A DNA stretch of 64,000 nucleotides, taken from Pyronema omphalodes (taxonomy: Eukaryota > Ascomycota > Pezizomycetes > Pezizales > Pyronemataceae). Location of the stretch: assembly GCA_024516155.1 (NCBI GenBank), contig JAJJXM010000026.1:62001-126000 (forward strand), read 5' to 3'. Of this stretch, positions 38,179 to 48,669 are shown piece after piece. Both the position numbers and the translations under genes were made by a program. The notes beneath the pieces were generated by a model. That model worked only from the letters and a program-made list of their open reading frames with translations, did not search any database and had not been told where the DNA came from. Numbering within the stretch: the stretch's first letter is position 1; the number at the start of each line of letters is the position of its first letter.

Positions 38179-38270
38179 CATTTGATTTGATTTGATTTTC
38201 TTGAACGTTCCCAACCTTAAGGTTATGAAGTATGCCACAGTCTAATTACATTTTGAGACTCCAGCTGTTA
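38179..38270 (-). mobile_element. 5'-truncated retroposon, copy 2
   Basis: The 92-bp segment is the reverse complement of 984-1080 with about five base differences plus a shorter tail. The simple-repeat tail (ATTTG units on plus) is on the left, so the element lies on the minus strand. It is flanked by a 16-bp imperfect duplication: TCCCATATCTGGTGTT at 38163-38178 and TCCCATAGCTGGTGTT at 38271-38286. It sits inside one unit of the degenerate array. Its short length fits 5' truncation during reverse transcription. Confidence 0.8.
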
Positions 38271-39179
38271 TCCCATAGCTGGTGTTAGATCAGTGTCACA
38301 ATGGTCTTGGTTTCAGTAGAATGGGGTGTAGGTGAAATATAGACCTGGGATCGAGAGAATGGGGTGTTGCCAGTTGGAATCACAGATCCGGCTCTAATAG
38401 AGTTTTTGTTACCGATCCTCAAGTGAACGTGGAAAGAGACCGAACACTGTCGTCGTATTCTATATCCCATTCATCATCCGCATCATCCCCATCATCCCCT
38501 CCTCATCACACCGTAGGTATTACAGAAAGATTGGAGTGATGAAGTTGGTGTTCGGTAATGGTAAACGGGCTTGCTTGGATTTACGCTTACCAGAGAGGGA
38601 GGAATTTGTTTGGCTACTGGGAGGAGAATTACAGTGGTACGAGAGTCTCGTTGTTCGAAACAGAATTCAGATGCTCGGAAGTATGGGACAGTTCGAATTC
38701 TCTGGTTTCCGTGAACTCCATAGCCTAGGAAGATCATTGGAAGAACAATCACCGGGAGAAGTTGATTCGTCCTCTGATAGAAACTAAACCTTCTTCTGCT
38801 TCGAATCAAACTAAGGGTTACAGATATAATCCCCTCCAACTCGGGAAGAACTGTTGGAACCGGAGGAATTTATGATTAATAGGGAGGATAAAATACTGTC
38901 ATCATTAAAGACTGGGGTGAAGTTCGTGTTGAGAAGTAGTAAATGGGCGTGCTCGGAATTTAATGCTATCTTAATTAATGTCCTCTCAACCCCATCATCC
39001 GCATCTTTCCCATTGTCATCCTTCTTTTCCCACTGCCCAACCGTGGTTTCCCCCGCCTCGTCCTCTGAACCCGGATCCAAATTCCCCATAACTTATTCCC
39101 CAACTACGCCATACAGACATGAAATCCTGATCCACTGTTCCATATTCCGCTAGCATGGCTTCCTGGGGTTTCTCAAGCT

Positions 39180-39689
39180 CTATCGACGCCGGCATCGGGT
39201 TCGGCACGTGATGGTCTTGGATCGAGAGGAAGAGCCGGTAGCTGAAATACAGACCTGGCATGGAGAGAATGGGATATTGGAACTATATTTCCAGCTCCTG
39301 GAAGGTACTCGTTCCCGATCCTTAACTGACCTCAGAAAGCCACTAGTGTTATCATCACTATGCATCTTCTCCTCATCATCCGCATCATTCCCATTACCAT
39401 ATTCCTCGATGGTATCTCCATCCACAGTCACTCCTGCCTCATCATCCATCGAATCCATCTCAGTGACGTTTTCCAATCGCACCATGAAATCTTGTTCTGC
39501 TGCAGATTTCCACCGACGTTGGTACTGGGTTCGGGTCGCGATGGTCCTTGATCGTGATGAAGAGCCGGTAGCTGAAATATAGACCTGGCATGGAGAGAAT
39601 CGGGTACTAGAACCATAGTTCTGGCGGTAGGGAGGTTCTGAGCATTTGGAAGTGGCTGCTGCTGATGTAGAATGGGATGCTGTCATCAT
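39180..39689 (-). CDS. hypothetical protein of the tandem family
   Basis: An ATG-started frame of 169 aa spanning parts of two repeat units. The phrase FSPCQVYISATGSSSRSRTI recurs as FSPCQVCISATGSSSRSKTI about 100 residues later, showing unit duplication within the frame. Between them is an acidic stretch (SMDDEAGVTVDGDTIEEY, then NGNDADDEEK). No signal peptide, membrane span or known domain. It may be an exon of a larger gene or a frame surviving by chance in a pseudogene array. Confidence 0.3.
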   Translation of the reverse strand: MMTASHSTSAAATSKCSEPPYRQNYGSSTRFSPCQVYISATGSSSRSRTIATRTQYQRRWKSAAEQDFMVRLENVTEMDSMDDEAGVTVDGDTIEEYGNGNDADDEEKMHSDDNTSGFLRSVKDRERVPSRSWKYSSNIPFSPCQVCISATGSSSRSKTITCRTRCRRR

Positions 39690-39723
39690 CAGGGATTTTC
39701 ACGGTGACTTAGTGTGAGTGATG

Positions 39724-40053
39724 TTAGATGGGCTTGCTCGAAGTTAGGTTCATGAAATGGAGAGGAATTGGAGTATTGGCGTAAGGGCTGGCTGAAAGAG
39801 CAATGAATGTCACGTGTATTGATGTTTCCTGAGTCTCGCAGTTGGAAGCGGAGTTCAGATTCTCGATCATTAGACATTTCACACTCCCTGGGCTCTTCGG
39901 ATCAGAAGAATCATCGGGAGTATGATATCCGGGAGAAGTCGATTCGTCCTCCGACGGAAACTGGGCTTCCTCCTGCTCGGAATCGCACCAAGGGTCATAA
40001 ACGTAACCTTGATTAATTTCGGCAAGTTTGTTAAAACCGGAAGCCTTTGCCAT
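39724..40053 (-). CDS. hypothetical acidic protein, best-preserved head of the tandem family
   Basis: An open frame of 109 aa from the ATG at 40053: AKASGFNKLAEINQGYVYD, then DPWCDSEQEEAQFPSEDE and STSPGYHTPDDSSDPKSPG. Decayed versions of this head lie near 38.75-38.88 kb and 37.10-37.23 kb, where stops and frameshifts interrupt it. In the second half another frame (NFEQAHLTSLTLS) matches the repeat consensus better, so the true gene may splice or carry a frameshift here. Family and function unknown. Confidence 0.35.
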   Translation of the reverse strand: MAKASGFNKLAEINQGYVYDPWCDSEQEEAQFPSEDESTSPGYHTPDDSSDPKSPGSVKCLMIENLNSASNCETQETSIHVTFIALSASPYANTPIPLHFMNLTSSKPI

Positions 40054-42950
40054 TGCGGTGGTTGGTTATTGATTGTTTTCCACCTGTTGGTTATTTATTG
40101 CTCTCTAAAAAATAGACCTTGTTGCGGCAGGAAAACGGAAGTTGTTGGAGGAGTGAGCTCAGCAATCCTGACGGGCAAACCTGGTTTCCAAGGCAAAAGA
40201 AAGGATGAATTGAACATGCTGATTGAATGGAGAATCTTCAGCGCGTTCCATTTGCAAAAGTTGCATTAATCAATAGGTTTCTGCAGACCGGCCCTGGGCA
40301 ATCATGTGGCGTTATCTTCTGATCCGCAGTAGGGAAAGCGCTAATCTGAATGTCGTGGCTAGCATGGCGGAGGAGATTCGGTCTTCATTCATATGTTTGC
40401 AAGAACAAACGGTAGAAACAGCACTGTAGTGTGGAGTATCGCTAACAGTATTGATAAGAAAGTATTGCATTGATCTTGCCTGATGTTAGAAGCGAACTGA
40501 CAAGAAAGGAAGAATCCGAGAGTGTCTTACTTTTTGTTTCCTTGTGATGAATTACAGTAATCAAAGGCCATAGTTTAATAGGTGGCGCTTCAGTAAAGAA
40601 CGGAAGAAAGCATGTTTGAATAGGATGGCAGTTCTATGCAAACAATGCATTCTCCTCAAGGCGTGGCTGGGAGGGGTGGGGGGATTGGCGAATGCCGAGT
40701 GGCATATGGTGTTTTAGTCGTTTTGCATCCCTGGTGGAATTTGATGTAAAGAAAAGGAAGGACAGGAAGAGAAGAAGGGAGGACGGGGGTTTATATAGTT
40801 TTTTTTTATCGATATTACGGGAGATTGTTATGGGCTGTGATTTCATCAGAGCGGTGGTGTCATGACATGCCACAAATTATAATCACTGACGGTGCAAACA
40901 TCCTCGCGGGTACTCGTAGATGTGGCTAATAGCATAGCACAGAATATAATTATTAGTGTACAAATAAATTAATGCTATATAAATCATGCGCCAGGAGAGG
41001 TTCGCCACGTATCATACCAACGTGGAGATATATCGGATAACACAGCTTTTGATGACTTCGGAGGGTAGGTTTTCCGACAAGTCATGCCCTTTCTGCTGCT
41101 ATCCATTTTCGCAACTAAAAATTTGTTAATCTCAACCTGGAATACTGATTACTTGTTTCTTTGTTTAACGGTTGCTGGCGTATCCGGTCATGATAACCAG
41201 GTGATAATCAGAACCCCGAAAAATCCGTGAGAACAGATTTCCTGTGGGCTGTGATCCGCTTTCCTACGATCATTATATAATTCTAAGCATGGCAATTATG
41301 TCTAATAATGACGTATACTTAATATATACAGATATCTTCACTCGATTTAATAAGAAAAATCTGCAAACAGCCGCCATCTACAAAAGCCTTGATTTGGTCT
41401 CTATTTCCGTGAATGGCGGTAAATAGAGGACAGCAGAAATCGTTGTAAATATATCCTCGTCTTTACACATGTGTAAAGCAGAGGGTTATTCAACACGCAC
41501 ATATATATGGAGACATAGATTCGAATCCCTAATAACCGCGTTCGTCTTTCGTCTCGGCTAGCGACTCGACCAGCTCTCGGTTACCTCATTCACCTGACAC
41601 CCACAAATCCTTCTAGAACCACGCATACTTAGCGACGTCAGCGCAACGAGTGACGTGCATCCATATAGACTATAGACATGGCACTTTTATTCTTCTATTA
41701 GGTCAACCACAACCCATGGAATTACAGAATAGCTACATCAGCCTACTGAAAATATGGTATTTTTTTTGTTGATTGTATCGATTTTGTGATTTGATATTCT
41801 GTGGTGGAAAAATAGCGGTTGCCGTCGGGGGTTACGCTACCCGGACTAAGTGGCCGTCACCATACATAGTAGTCCGTGTGATTATTATCGAACGGTATAT
41901 GTCCGTGAAACACTTTGGAGAATCACTCTCCATAAATCCGTATGTTTCGTGCATCAAACAAATTGTAACTCAAGATCTACCGCTGTACGTGGCATAGTAT
42001 CTGAACCAGAGCGAATCTCGAATCTGATTACTCCCGTCCGGCGGATTGTGAACTGTGTTCTATGCTCGCTTTGGTGCCTGATATAAATGCCGATATACGC
42101 GCAGTCTTAAATAATTCTGGATGAGAGCGCGTAGATCCACAGACCCGGAAAAACAAAAGCTACTACAACAGTAATCATAGCCAAACCCATTCTGTAGTTA
42201 AGCGCCATTTCGTTTTCCTTGGCTGGCAATAGAAAACTTCATGACTGTCCTTACTTAAGTCTCGAAAAAGCGTGGTCTCAATACAGTATAGCTCTCTGAA
42301 AGACGAGTTACGGAACGGCGAATATTGTTACCGCTCCATGGATATAACATCCATTGCGGTAGTCAGTATCGGTTGCTGGCTTTGTTGCCGTATTCCATAG
42401 TACTCATTGAGTATGCCAGACTTCACATAATGCCCTAACGCCATATTTGTAATGCGACGATAATGTTAATCCTCTCCGTTGTGCGGTACAGCCGTCTCGG
42501 ACGACGTTAAACTGTGCTAGCCTCCTCGTGCTTCTGGGCTAGCTAGGGAGGCCTCGATTTCCGCCACGCGGCTATGGTCGATTTCTTTGTCGTCTAAATT
42601 CTATTTCTGTAGATGTATTGGATGAATTATTGATAAGTTTCAGAGGATTCGAAGGGCTGGTTACACGGCTGCACGTTGAAATTGGATAGAGCGATACATT
42701 ATTGGTCACTCGCGGTCTACTGGCTTGGAATTGTGAAATGATCTGCATACGGCAAAGCTTTATGATTAGCTCTAAATCTTCCGTGAAAGCAGTTCTGGAA
42801 TATACTAAAATGGTATCAATAGCTTTTGGTTGACGAAGCCATACGCGGATATGCGGTTTATGGCACACGAAAGTACGATTTTCGCGGCCACAAAGCAAAG
42901 TCTAGTGTGTGACGGTTTGTTTACAAGCGCGCGGAAGTCACGGGTTCTGC
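40054..42950. other. gene-free stretch
   Basis: AT-rich sequence with no supported gene. A palindromic GATTCGAATC near 41518-41530 resembles a tRNA T-loop but lacks the rest of a tRNA. The last part is the promoter region of the secreted-protein gene. Confidence 0.4.
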
Positions 42951-42960
42951 GTATAAAACA
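42951..42960 (+). promoter_or_regulatory. TATA box of the secreted-protein gene
   Basis: GTATAAAACA lies 84-93 bp before the ATG at 43043, followed by a C/T-rich stretch (CCCCCAATTCCCCTCTC) of the kind where fungal transcription often begins. This spacing fits a core promoter. Confidence 0.6.
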
Positions 42961-43042
42961 CCCCCAATTCCCCTCTCAATTCGAAATTCCTTCCTCGTCA
43001 AACCAGGAAAAATTTCAAGAAGACTGATCTTCAAAATCCAAA

Positions 43043-43942
43043 ATGACGCCTATCTACATTCTCATCACCGCCGCCAACATCTGCCTCTTGGTGGTTCCAG
43101 TCACCTCAGTTCCCCTCCCCAAGAGCCCAAAGGCACCTAAGTACAACCTTGCCTCCCCGGAAGCCCGCTATGGACCTCTTGCGGCCGAGCCAGTTCCCAT
43201 CAGCATTCATACCTGGCTCCACAACACCCCCTTGGTCACCCCCGGCTCCGATGTCCAACCACCCATCATCCGTCCTCTTTTCAACCCAGACCACGCCTCT
43301 GGAGTAGAGTCTTGGCTTGAAAAGATCCCGATGGATCTCGCCAATCAGATTCCACCCATCGACGTTGGAGGTCCCAAAACTCCCGATGAATACACCTGGG
43401 ATCTTTCCCACTCTCCCGATCGCCAGAGATTCGATCATCCCTATGAAATCCCCGAGGAGGGTCTTTTTTCAACCATCTTCCCCGGAGTCGATATGCCAGA
43501 CCTCTTGGAAAGAAATGGATATTCCCGACTTGATGCCGCTGTGGGATTACCCGAGCCTCTTACTGGCGAAGGAAAAGTCAATTCCTGGTTATCTTCACTT
43601 CCGGATATGCCATCCTCTGTCATTGAAGCCAACTTGCCCGCCAATATCGATATTACCCACACCGGCTTTGGGGATCGGTTCATGACTGATAGTGTTGTTC
43701 CATCTACCAACGCCGGATGGGGTGGCAATGGCGGAGATTTTGAATACGATTCTGGTTATGATTATAATCAGGAGGGTAACTACGGGGCTGTCTATAATTA
43801 TGACCTTGATTACTCCCAGCCGGCGGTTCATAAGCTTGACTTTTCGACTACCCCGGAGACTTCGACTCTTGGAGGTGCTTGGAGCGCGACCACTTCTGCT
43901 GTTGGAAACGCCTGGGATTGGGTCAAGGGTAAGATTTGGTAA
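43043..43942 (+). CDS. secreted cysteine-free protein with WL-motif repeats
   Basis: A single exon of 299 aa. The first 22 residues form a signal peptide (hydrophobic ITAANICLLVVPVTS, likely cut before VPLPKS). The mature chain appears to have no cysteine. A short motif recurs: IHTWLHNTP (about 53), ESWLEKIPMDLANQIPP (about 93) and NSWLSSLPDMPSSVIEANLP (about 180), each a Trp-Leu helix start followed by a Pro-rich strand. A Gly/Asn/Tyr-rich stretch (YDSGYDYNQEGNYGAVYNYD) precedes a Trp-rich end (AWDWVKGKIW). No known domain. It has its own TATA box and no introns. Could be a cell-wall or extracellular protein, or an effector; the role is not shown by sequence. Confidence 0.8.
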   Translation: MTPIYILITAANICLLVVPVTSVPLPKSPKAPKYNLASPEARYGPLAAEPVPISIHTWLHNTPLVTPGSDVQPPIIRPLFNPDHASGVESWLEKIPMDLANQIPPIDVGGPKTPDEYTWDLSHSPDRQRFDHPYEIPEEGLFSTIFPGVDMPDLLERNGYSRLDAAVGLPEPLTGEGKVNSWLSSLPDMPSSVIEANLPANIDITHTGFGDRFMTDSVVPSTNAGWGGNGGDFEYDSGYDYNQEGNYGAVYNYDLDYSQPAVHKLDFSTTPETSTLGGAWSATTSAVGNAWDWVKGKIW

Positions 43943-44590
43943 ATAACTACCGAATACCAAGGACCGGATATTGAGGGCCGAGTTCTGTATCTTTGATTTC
44001 CCTGGCTTTGGTTTCCATTCGACTAAAGGCGTGCAATTCCGCTCCTCAGAAGACTACACGATGACATATTGGTTTACTTGTCAAATACCCCGGCCTCCTA
44101 CTATGCATATTTCCGTTAAGTTCACGGCAAGCGATGGAATTACTGGTCAACAAAATATCGGTTAAACAATATATGCGGCATCTCTTAAAAGGCGTTTTGG
44201 ATTTGAAGTTTGGGATACCTGGAAGTTACTGGTTTTTGTAGCTTGGGATTTACATAATGTAATCTTAATGTAATGATGTAATGATGTAATGATATAATGG
44301 ATTTGTACTTTAGTAGAATTCAATTGATACTTTAGTCACTCTGTTTGAAGGTCTTGATGAAAAAAATATTTCTCCGAGTGTGATTGTTAATCATTTTTCG
44401 CGGGCTTGTTAGGAATGTTGCACGTATCATACATTACGCAGCCATGTTCACGTAGTTGCATTATCCCAGGGTTTAAGCAAATCTTTACATCTTTCGTGAC
44501 TTCTCTATATTTTTGGCATCCACTGATAATAGCAGTAATTGTCCTTTCTCTCAGCTAATCAACCCTTCCATCCACGTCCCCCTGGGCTAT
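43943..44590. other. 3' intergenic region
   Basis: Convergent spacer between the secreted-protein gene and the oxidase gene, with an ATGTAATG tandem near 44259-44300. No gene seen. Confidence 0.4.
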
Positions 44591-45913
44591 TTATAACTTC
44601 GCCTTCTCCTCCGGTCCTTTCCTTCCACAGACCTCATCCACCAATCTCGCCGAATATTCCGCCATACCATAACTAGCCTGGTACCCAAATCCTCCGGCAC
44701 CATAATTATGTACGACCTCCGTATTTCCAATCTTCTCTCTCTCCAATCTAACACCACCAATTCTCAAAGGTCTCAATGCGGCATAAGTACGGATAACATC
44801 TAGGGCCTCGATTCCTTGCCCGGGCTTGACGAGCTCCGGAGCTAGGGCAATGGCACGCTTCATAATCCTGTTATTCATGGATTGATCCACGTTTGTGTCC
44901 CAGTTGCCTTTTTGGTATGAGCCACCGATCACTGTACCACCACCTATTCACCATGTCAGAATCCTCATCAGAAAATATGGTTTATCAATGGAAACCAAAA
45001 TCCACCGGATATGAGGGGTAACTTACCAGCCGCTCTCATCATCAAATAAGTACACTCCTCATCTCCATCATCCGTTCCCGAGATATCATACATAGCGTCA
45101 ATCTCATTCCTAACCAGCACAATCTGTCCTCTAGTCGGAATAACCTTCGAATCCATGACACCTCCCAACTTCGACGCCAACAATCCCGTGCAATTAACCA
45201 CACACGCCACCTTTCCGCCCGTATGATGCCATTCCGCGGCCTCCTCAACATGCTTCACCATCCTCCTCTTAAACCCGGCACCCCGTTTCCTACACTCGCC
45301 CACCAACCACGCCAAGTATACTCCCGTGTTGATACAAAAGCTCTGAAACCTCGTTCCCGCATCCGCATCCGCCCTCACCTCCTCCTTATCCAACTTCCTA
45401 AACCCCCTCACCAACCCCTTAAACCAAGGCTCATCACTCAATAGCGTCTGTTGCCATTGAGTCATAACCGTATTCTGGTCTTTATTCCGTTTATAGATAA
45501 TGGCATCTTGATAATGGATACCAGCCTCGGGGACCTGGGAGGCGAGACGGTCTAGCGCATGGTAGGTTATAAGGTCCCAGTCCTGTTCGCGGGTGTTGGG
45601 TAGCGATACGGGCCACCAGTTCGCTCCCGCCATGGGTGACGTGTAGTAGGCGTCCGTGTCGCCGGGCATGTGGGCGGCTACCACGCTGACGCTGTAGCCG
45701 CGCTGGAGGAGGAGGAGCGCGGTGGTGAGACCAACGACACCGGCGCTGCGGGGGGGTTAGCGGGGTTCAAACGGTGGTACCATTCAAGCGGAAGTGGCGG
45801 CGGTAAGTGAGGGGATGGTAGGTGCGGGGTGCGGGAGGACGGGGGAGGGGGGAATGGGGAGGGAGGGAGTGGGAAACGTACCCAAGCACAACGATATTAT
45901 TATTTTCAGCCAT
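44591..45913 (-). CDS. D-amino-acid oxidase family FAD enzyme, peroxisomal
   Basis: Three exons: 45913-45882, 45745-45027 and 44943-44591, giving 367 aa. The N-terminus forms the FAD-binding Rossmann motif NIVVLGAGVVGLTTALLLLQ, with intron 1 falling within its glycine loop. Family hallmarks are YTSPMAGANWWPV, VVNCTGLLASKLGG, PTRGQIVLV and, near the end, VVHNYGAGGFGYQASYGMA, the D-amino-acid oxidase signature. The conserved substrate Arg lies in ALRPLRIGGVRLE. The chain ends in AKL, a type 1 peroxisome signal. Expected reaction: oxidative deamination of D-amino acids (D-aspartate is an alternative) to keto acid, ammonia and H2O2 in peroxisomes. Sequence alone does not settle neutral versus acidic substrate. 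Confidence 0.92.
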
Positions 45914-48669
45914 CTCTTTATGCGCTTCTAAATCTTTTCGAACTTTCTCCTAGGGTACTGCGCTTCCTAGTTTCGTAGTTTCGTTGCTGCCGTTGCTTCG
46001 AGGGAATCCAGTCGATCCAAAGACTTCTTCTGCCCAGCGACGCGATATTTCCCAGCGGCTGTTATATATAGTATCCGGATTGAATGATTCAATGAACGAA
46101 TACTTTGGTATTTGGGTGTATGTATGTAGTTCAGAGTTCAACGCTCAGCGCAAGAAAAAAAGGTGGGGCTATAAGTACATAAGTAAAAGCTTATTCGTGA
46201 TCGTCATGAAGCTAAACGACGTTTCCATGCCCTTGAAGGAGCGGGCCGTAAATAGTGGGGTGGGGGGAGGGGGGGTTGTTTCAAATTTAGGCGAACTCCT
46301 TTGAAAACGGAAATTTCTACGGTGGTGGTGGTGGATGCCTAGCTTGGTTTGATAGGTCTTAGACGCGTATGTGGTGGCCACTGGTGGGGTACACTGGACC
46401 TGTTCAACTGCTGACTATCGATACATAGACCTTTTTAAGCGCAGGGTTTAGGATTCAAATTTCAGTTACCGACTGTATATCTACACGGGAGGGGGTAGAA
46501 TGGAAAGTGATAAAGCGATGAAGTGATGGTGATAAAGTGATGAGATCATCTTGATTTTTTCATCTTTTCTCTTATTGGTGGATACAATGATGAGGATAAT
46601 GATGATGATGATGATGATGATGATGCAGTTTTAAGATGAGGAGTACATAATTCAAGATAGAAGAAAGATGACTATGATATCGACCCGGCAGAGGTATCTT
46701 ATTAAATTCAATTCAATTTGGTAACGACATATCGACGTAGGTACAAAGCGACACAGCGACATATTGAAAATGAAATACATATTACATACCATCAACCTAA
46801 TCCAGTGTAACAAAACACAGCACTGTTTCGGGCCGTCGTAGGGTACATAACGTAACGTCACATAACGTAACGCACGGCAAGCGGTGATGTGACTTGAGAC
46901 GAATACATAGAAATTGAAATAGGACTAGGGATAAAAACCTTTTCCCATCATCATTACCAAGGATATCTTGACCGGAGAAGGCTTAGCGTATGTATGTAAT
47001 TATGATAAAAGGTGTTAACGGCGGGTATGTAAAGTTACCGTTGCCGTATCATTAACCCGTGAGAAACCGAAGACCCGGGGCCGCGAAAGCCCGAAAGTAC
47101 AAAAAGCAGCAAGTCAAAACAAACGAACCCGACCCAAACCACCCCACCCCATCCCATTCCATTCCAGATCTGAGACCTCCGAATGTTCCGAACCAGCGAA
47201 CACTGGAACTCTAGAGCCCGAGTCTACACCAACTCCCTTAAACAAATTACCCATATGAATACCTTGATGGGGTCTAATTCAGCATACGTAAGTAGTCGGT
47301 ACCTCTGTGACACTGTAACACTTTCCATTATAACCTTTGTAATATAACTATTTGTTATACGGTAGGAAAATTTTCATTTCCCAATTTTCAATTACCAATT
47401 ACCAATTACCAATTACCCACTTCTAATTTCCAATTCCCAATATCCAGTTGACATACTGTAACTGCAAACCTCAATTACACAGCTACACCAACCAGCCACC
47501 GAAACCATAACATAAAAAGTCGAATCTCAACAAAATATGATGGGGAATCAGATACATCCAGTAGGTTTCATGGAAATTTTCCATCAGGTGATACATATTA
47601 CATACAGCGACCACATGCGGCTGTGTATCATATTAAGCGGATTTGCACCTCCGTACTTCGTGCTCTGGAACCTGGGTACTCTATGTACTCCACTTCCCAA
47701 GCCCGTTATGATAAGCCCAAAGTTGTTTTGGGGCGAGTCGTAGAATACCTTGGGTAATGTATTATACCTATCGGTTGAAATAGATATATAACATAGGAAA
47801 TGTAGGTTATATTGCAAGAAGATGTAAAATAGCAGGAATCCGGAGATTTGGGGTAACTACTATATAGCATGAAGAATCAGGATTTATTATTGATCATTGT
47901 TGTTGGGGGTATAAAGGGATGGAATAAGGAGGAGGAAGGATGGAGAGGTATCAAAGGAAGAGATTTCGTTTATCATCGGTTGTTATATAATAGGTTGGTA
48001 TATGTTCGCCGATTCTCTGGTTAGAGATATAGATTCCGGGGTATCACATTGTTGGGGACACCAATTGATATGGCAGCTTGGAGATACGCTGGAACCCGGC
48101 GATTGTACGGACATGGGTTTGTGTAATATTTTCATCTGGAACTTTTATCAAGGCCTATGTAGTAGCATTAAAAACAATTTCCATGGTCACTGATTATTAT
48201 TTCCTCTGCAGTATTTCACATATCACACATCACACACCATACACCCATATTACGTCCTTTCAATATCCCATAGTTTCAGCAAGTCGCTATATATATTCGC
48301 ATCCATCAGTTACCTTTACTGACACCATAAAAACATTCCACTATAGGTCAATGATCCATAAGCCACACCACTCCAGTTTCTATCTTCAAACAGAAAGAGA
48401 AAGATAGACTCCAATTACATATTTCAAAACAAGTATAAGATTCCTCGTTCATAATCCAATACAACACAGCAGCAAACCCAAACGAAAGACAATCAACCCG
48501 CAAACGCCGATCCAAAAGCTTTAAAGCACCATTTCTCCGCCCATTATCTGTTGGTATTCTGTTCTCATACTTAAACCTCGTTGAACCTCTTCACTACACC
48601 GCGTTAAACTTCTCCGCTACACCTCATCCTCACGTGCGATGTCCAATAACAGACACGATGCTCGATCTC
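45914..48669. other. gene-free stretch with simple repeats
   Basis: Contains a GATGAT run near 46597-46625, an ATTACCA tandem near 47390-47418 and A/T-rich sequence. Open frames are short and overlap on both strands. No gene supported; the far end is the 3' flank of ATG17. Confidence 0.4.

Larger units (their letters stand above)
34975..40053 (-). repeat. decaying tandem array of a minus-strand gene family
   Basis: At least ten related units follow one another, each opening (plus strand) with a variant of ATGAAATCCTGTTCTCTGTTCC and a GAGATCCGGAAGTCCCATGGC-like block; starts near 35410, 35740, 36159, 36568, 37470, 37810, 38110, 39119 and 39484. Read on the minus strand, they share protein-like motifs in shifting frames: ADDGVERTLIKIAL (near 37.3 and 38.9 kb), FSPCQVYISATGSSSRS (39.5 kb, again near 39.25 kb), and SEDESTSPG (39.95 and 38.77 kb). 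Three longer units carry a head segment matching 39724-40053. Most copies are broken by stops and frameshifts. The family is not recognisable. A truncated retroposon copy is inserted at 38179-38270. Confidence 0.7.

Noticed and set aside
41480..41545. tRNA-like T-loop GATTCGAATC with pairing GGGTTATT/AATAACC
   Set aside because: Too short for a tRNA and no A box or anticodon arm at the right place.
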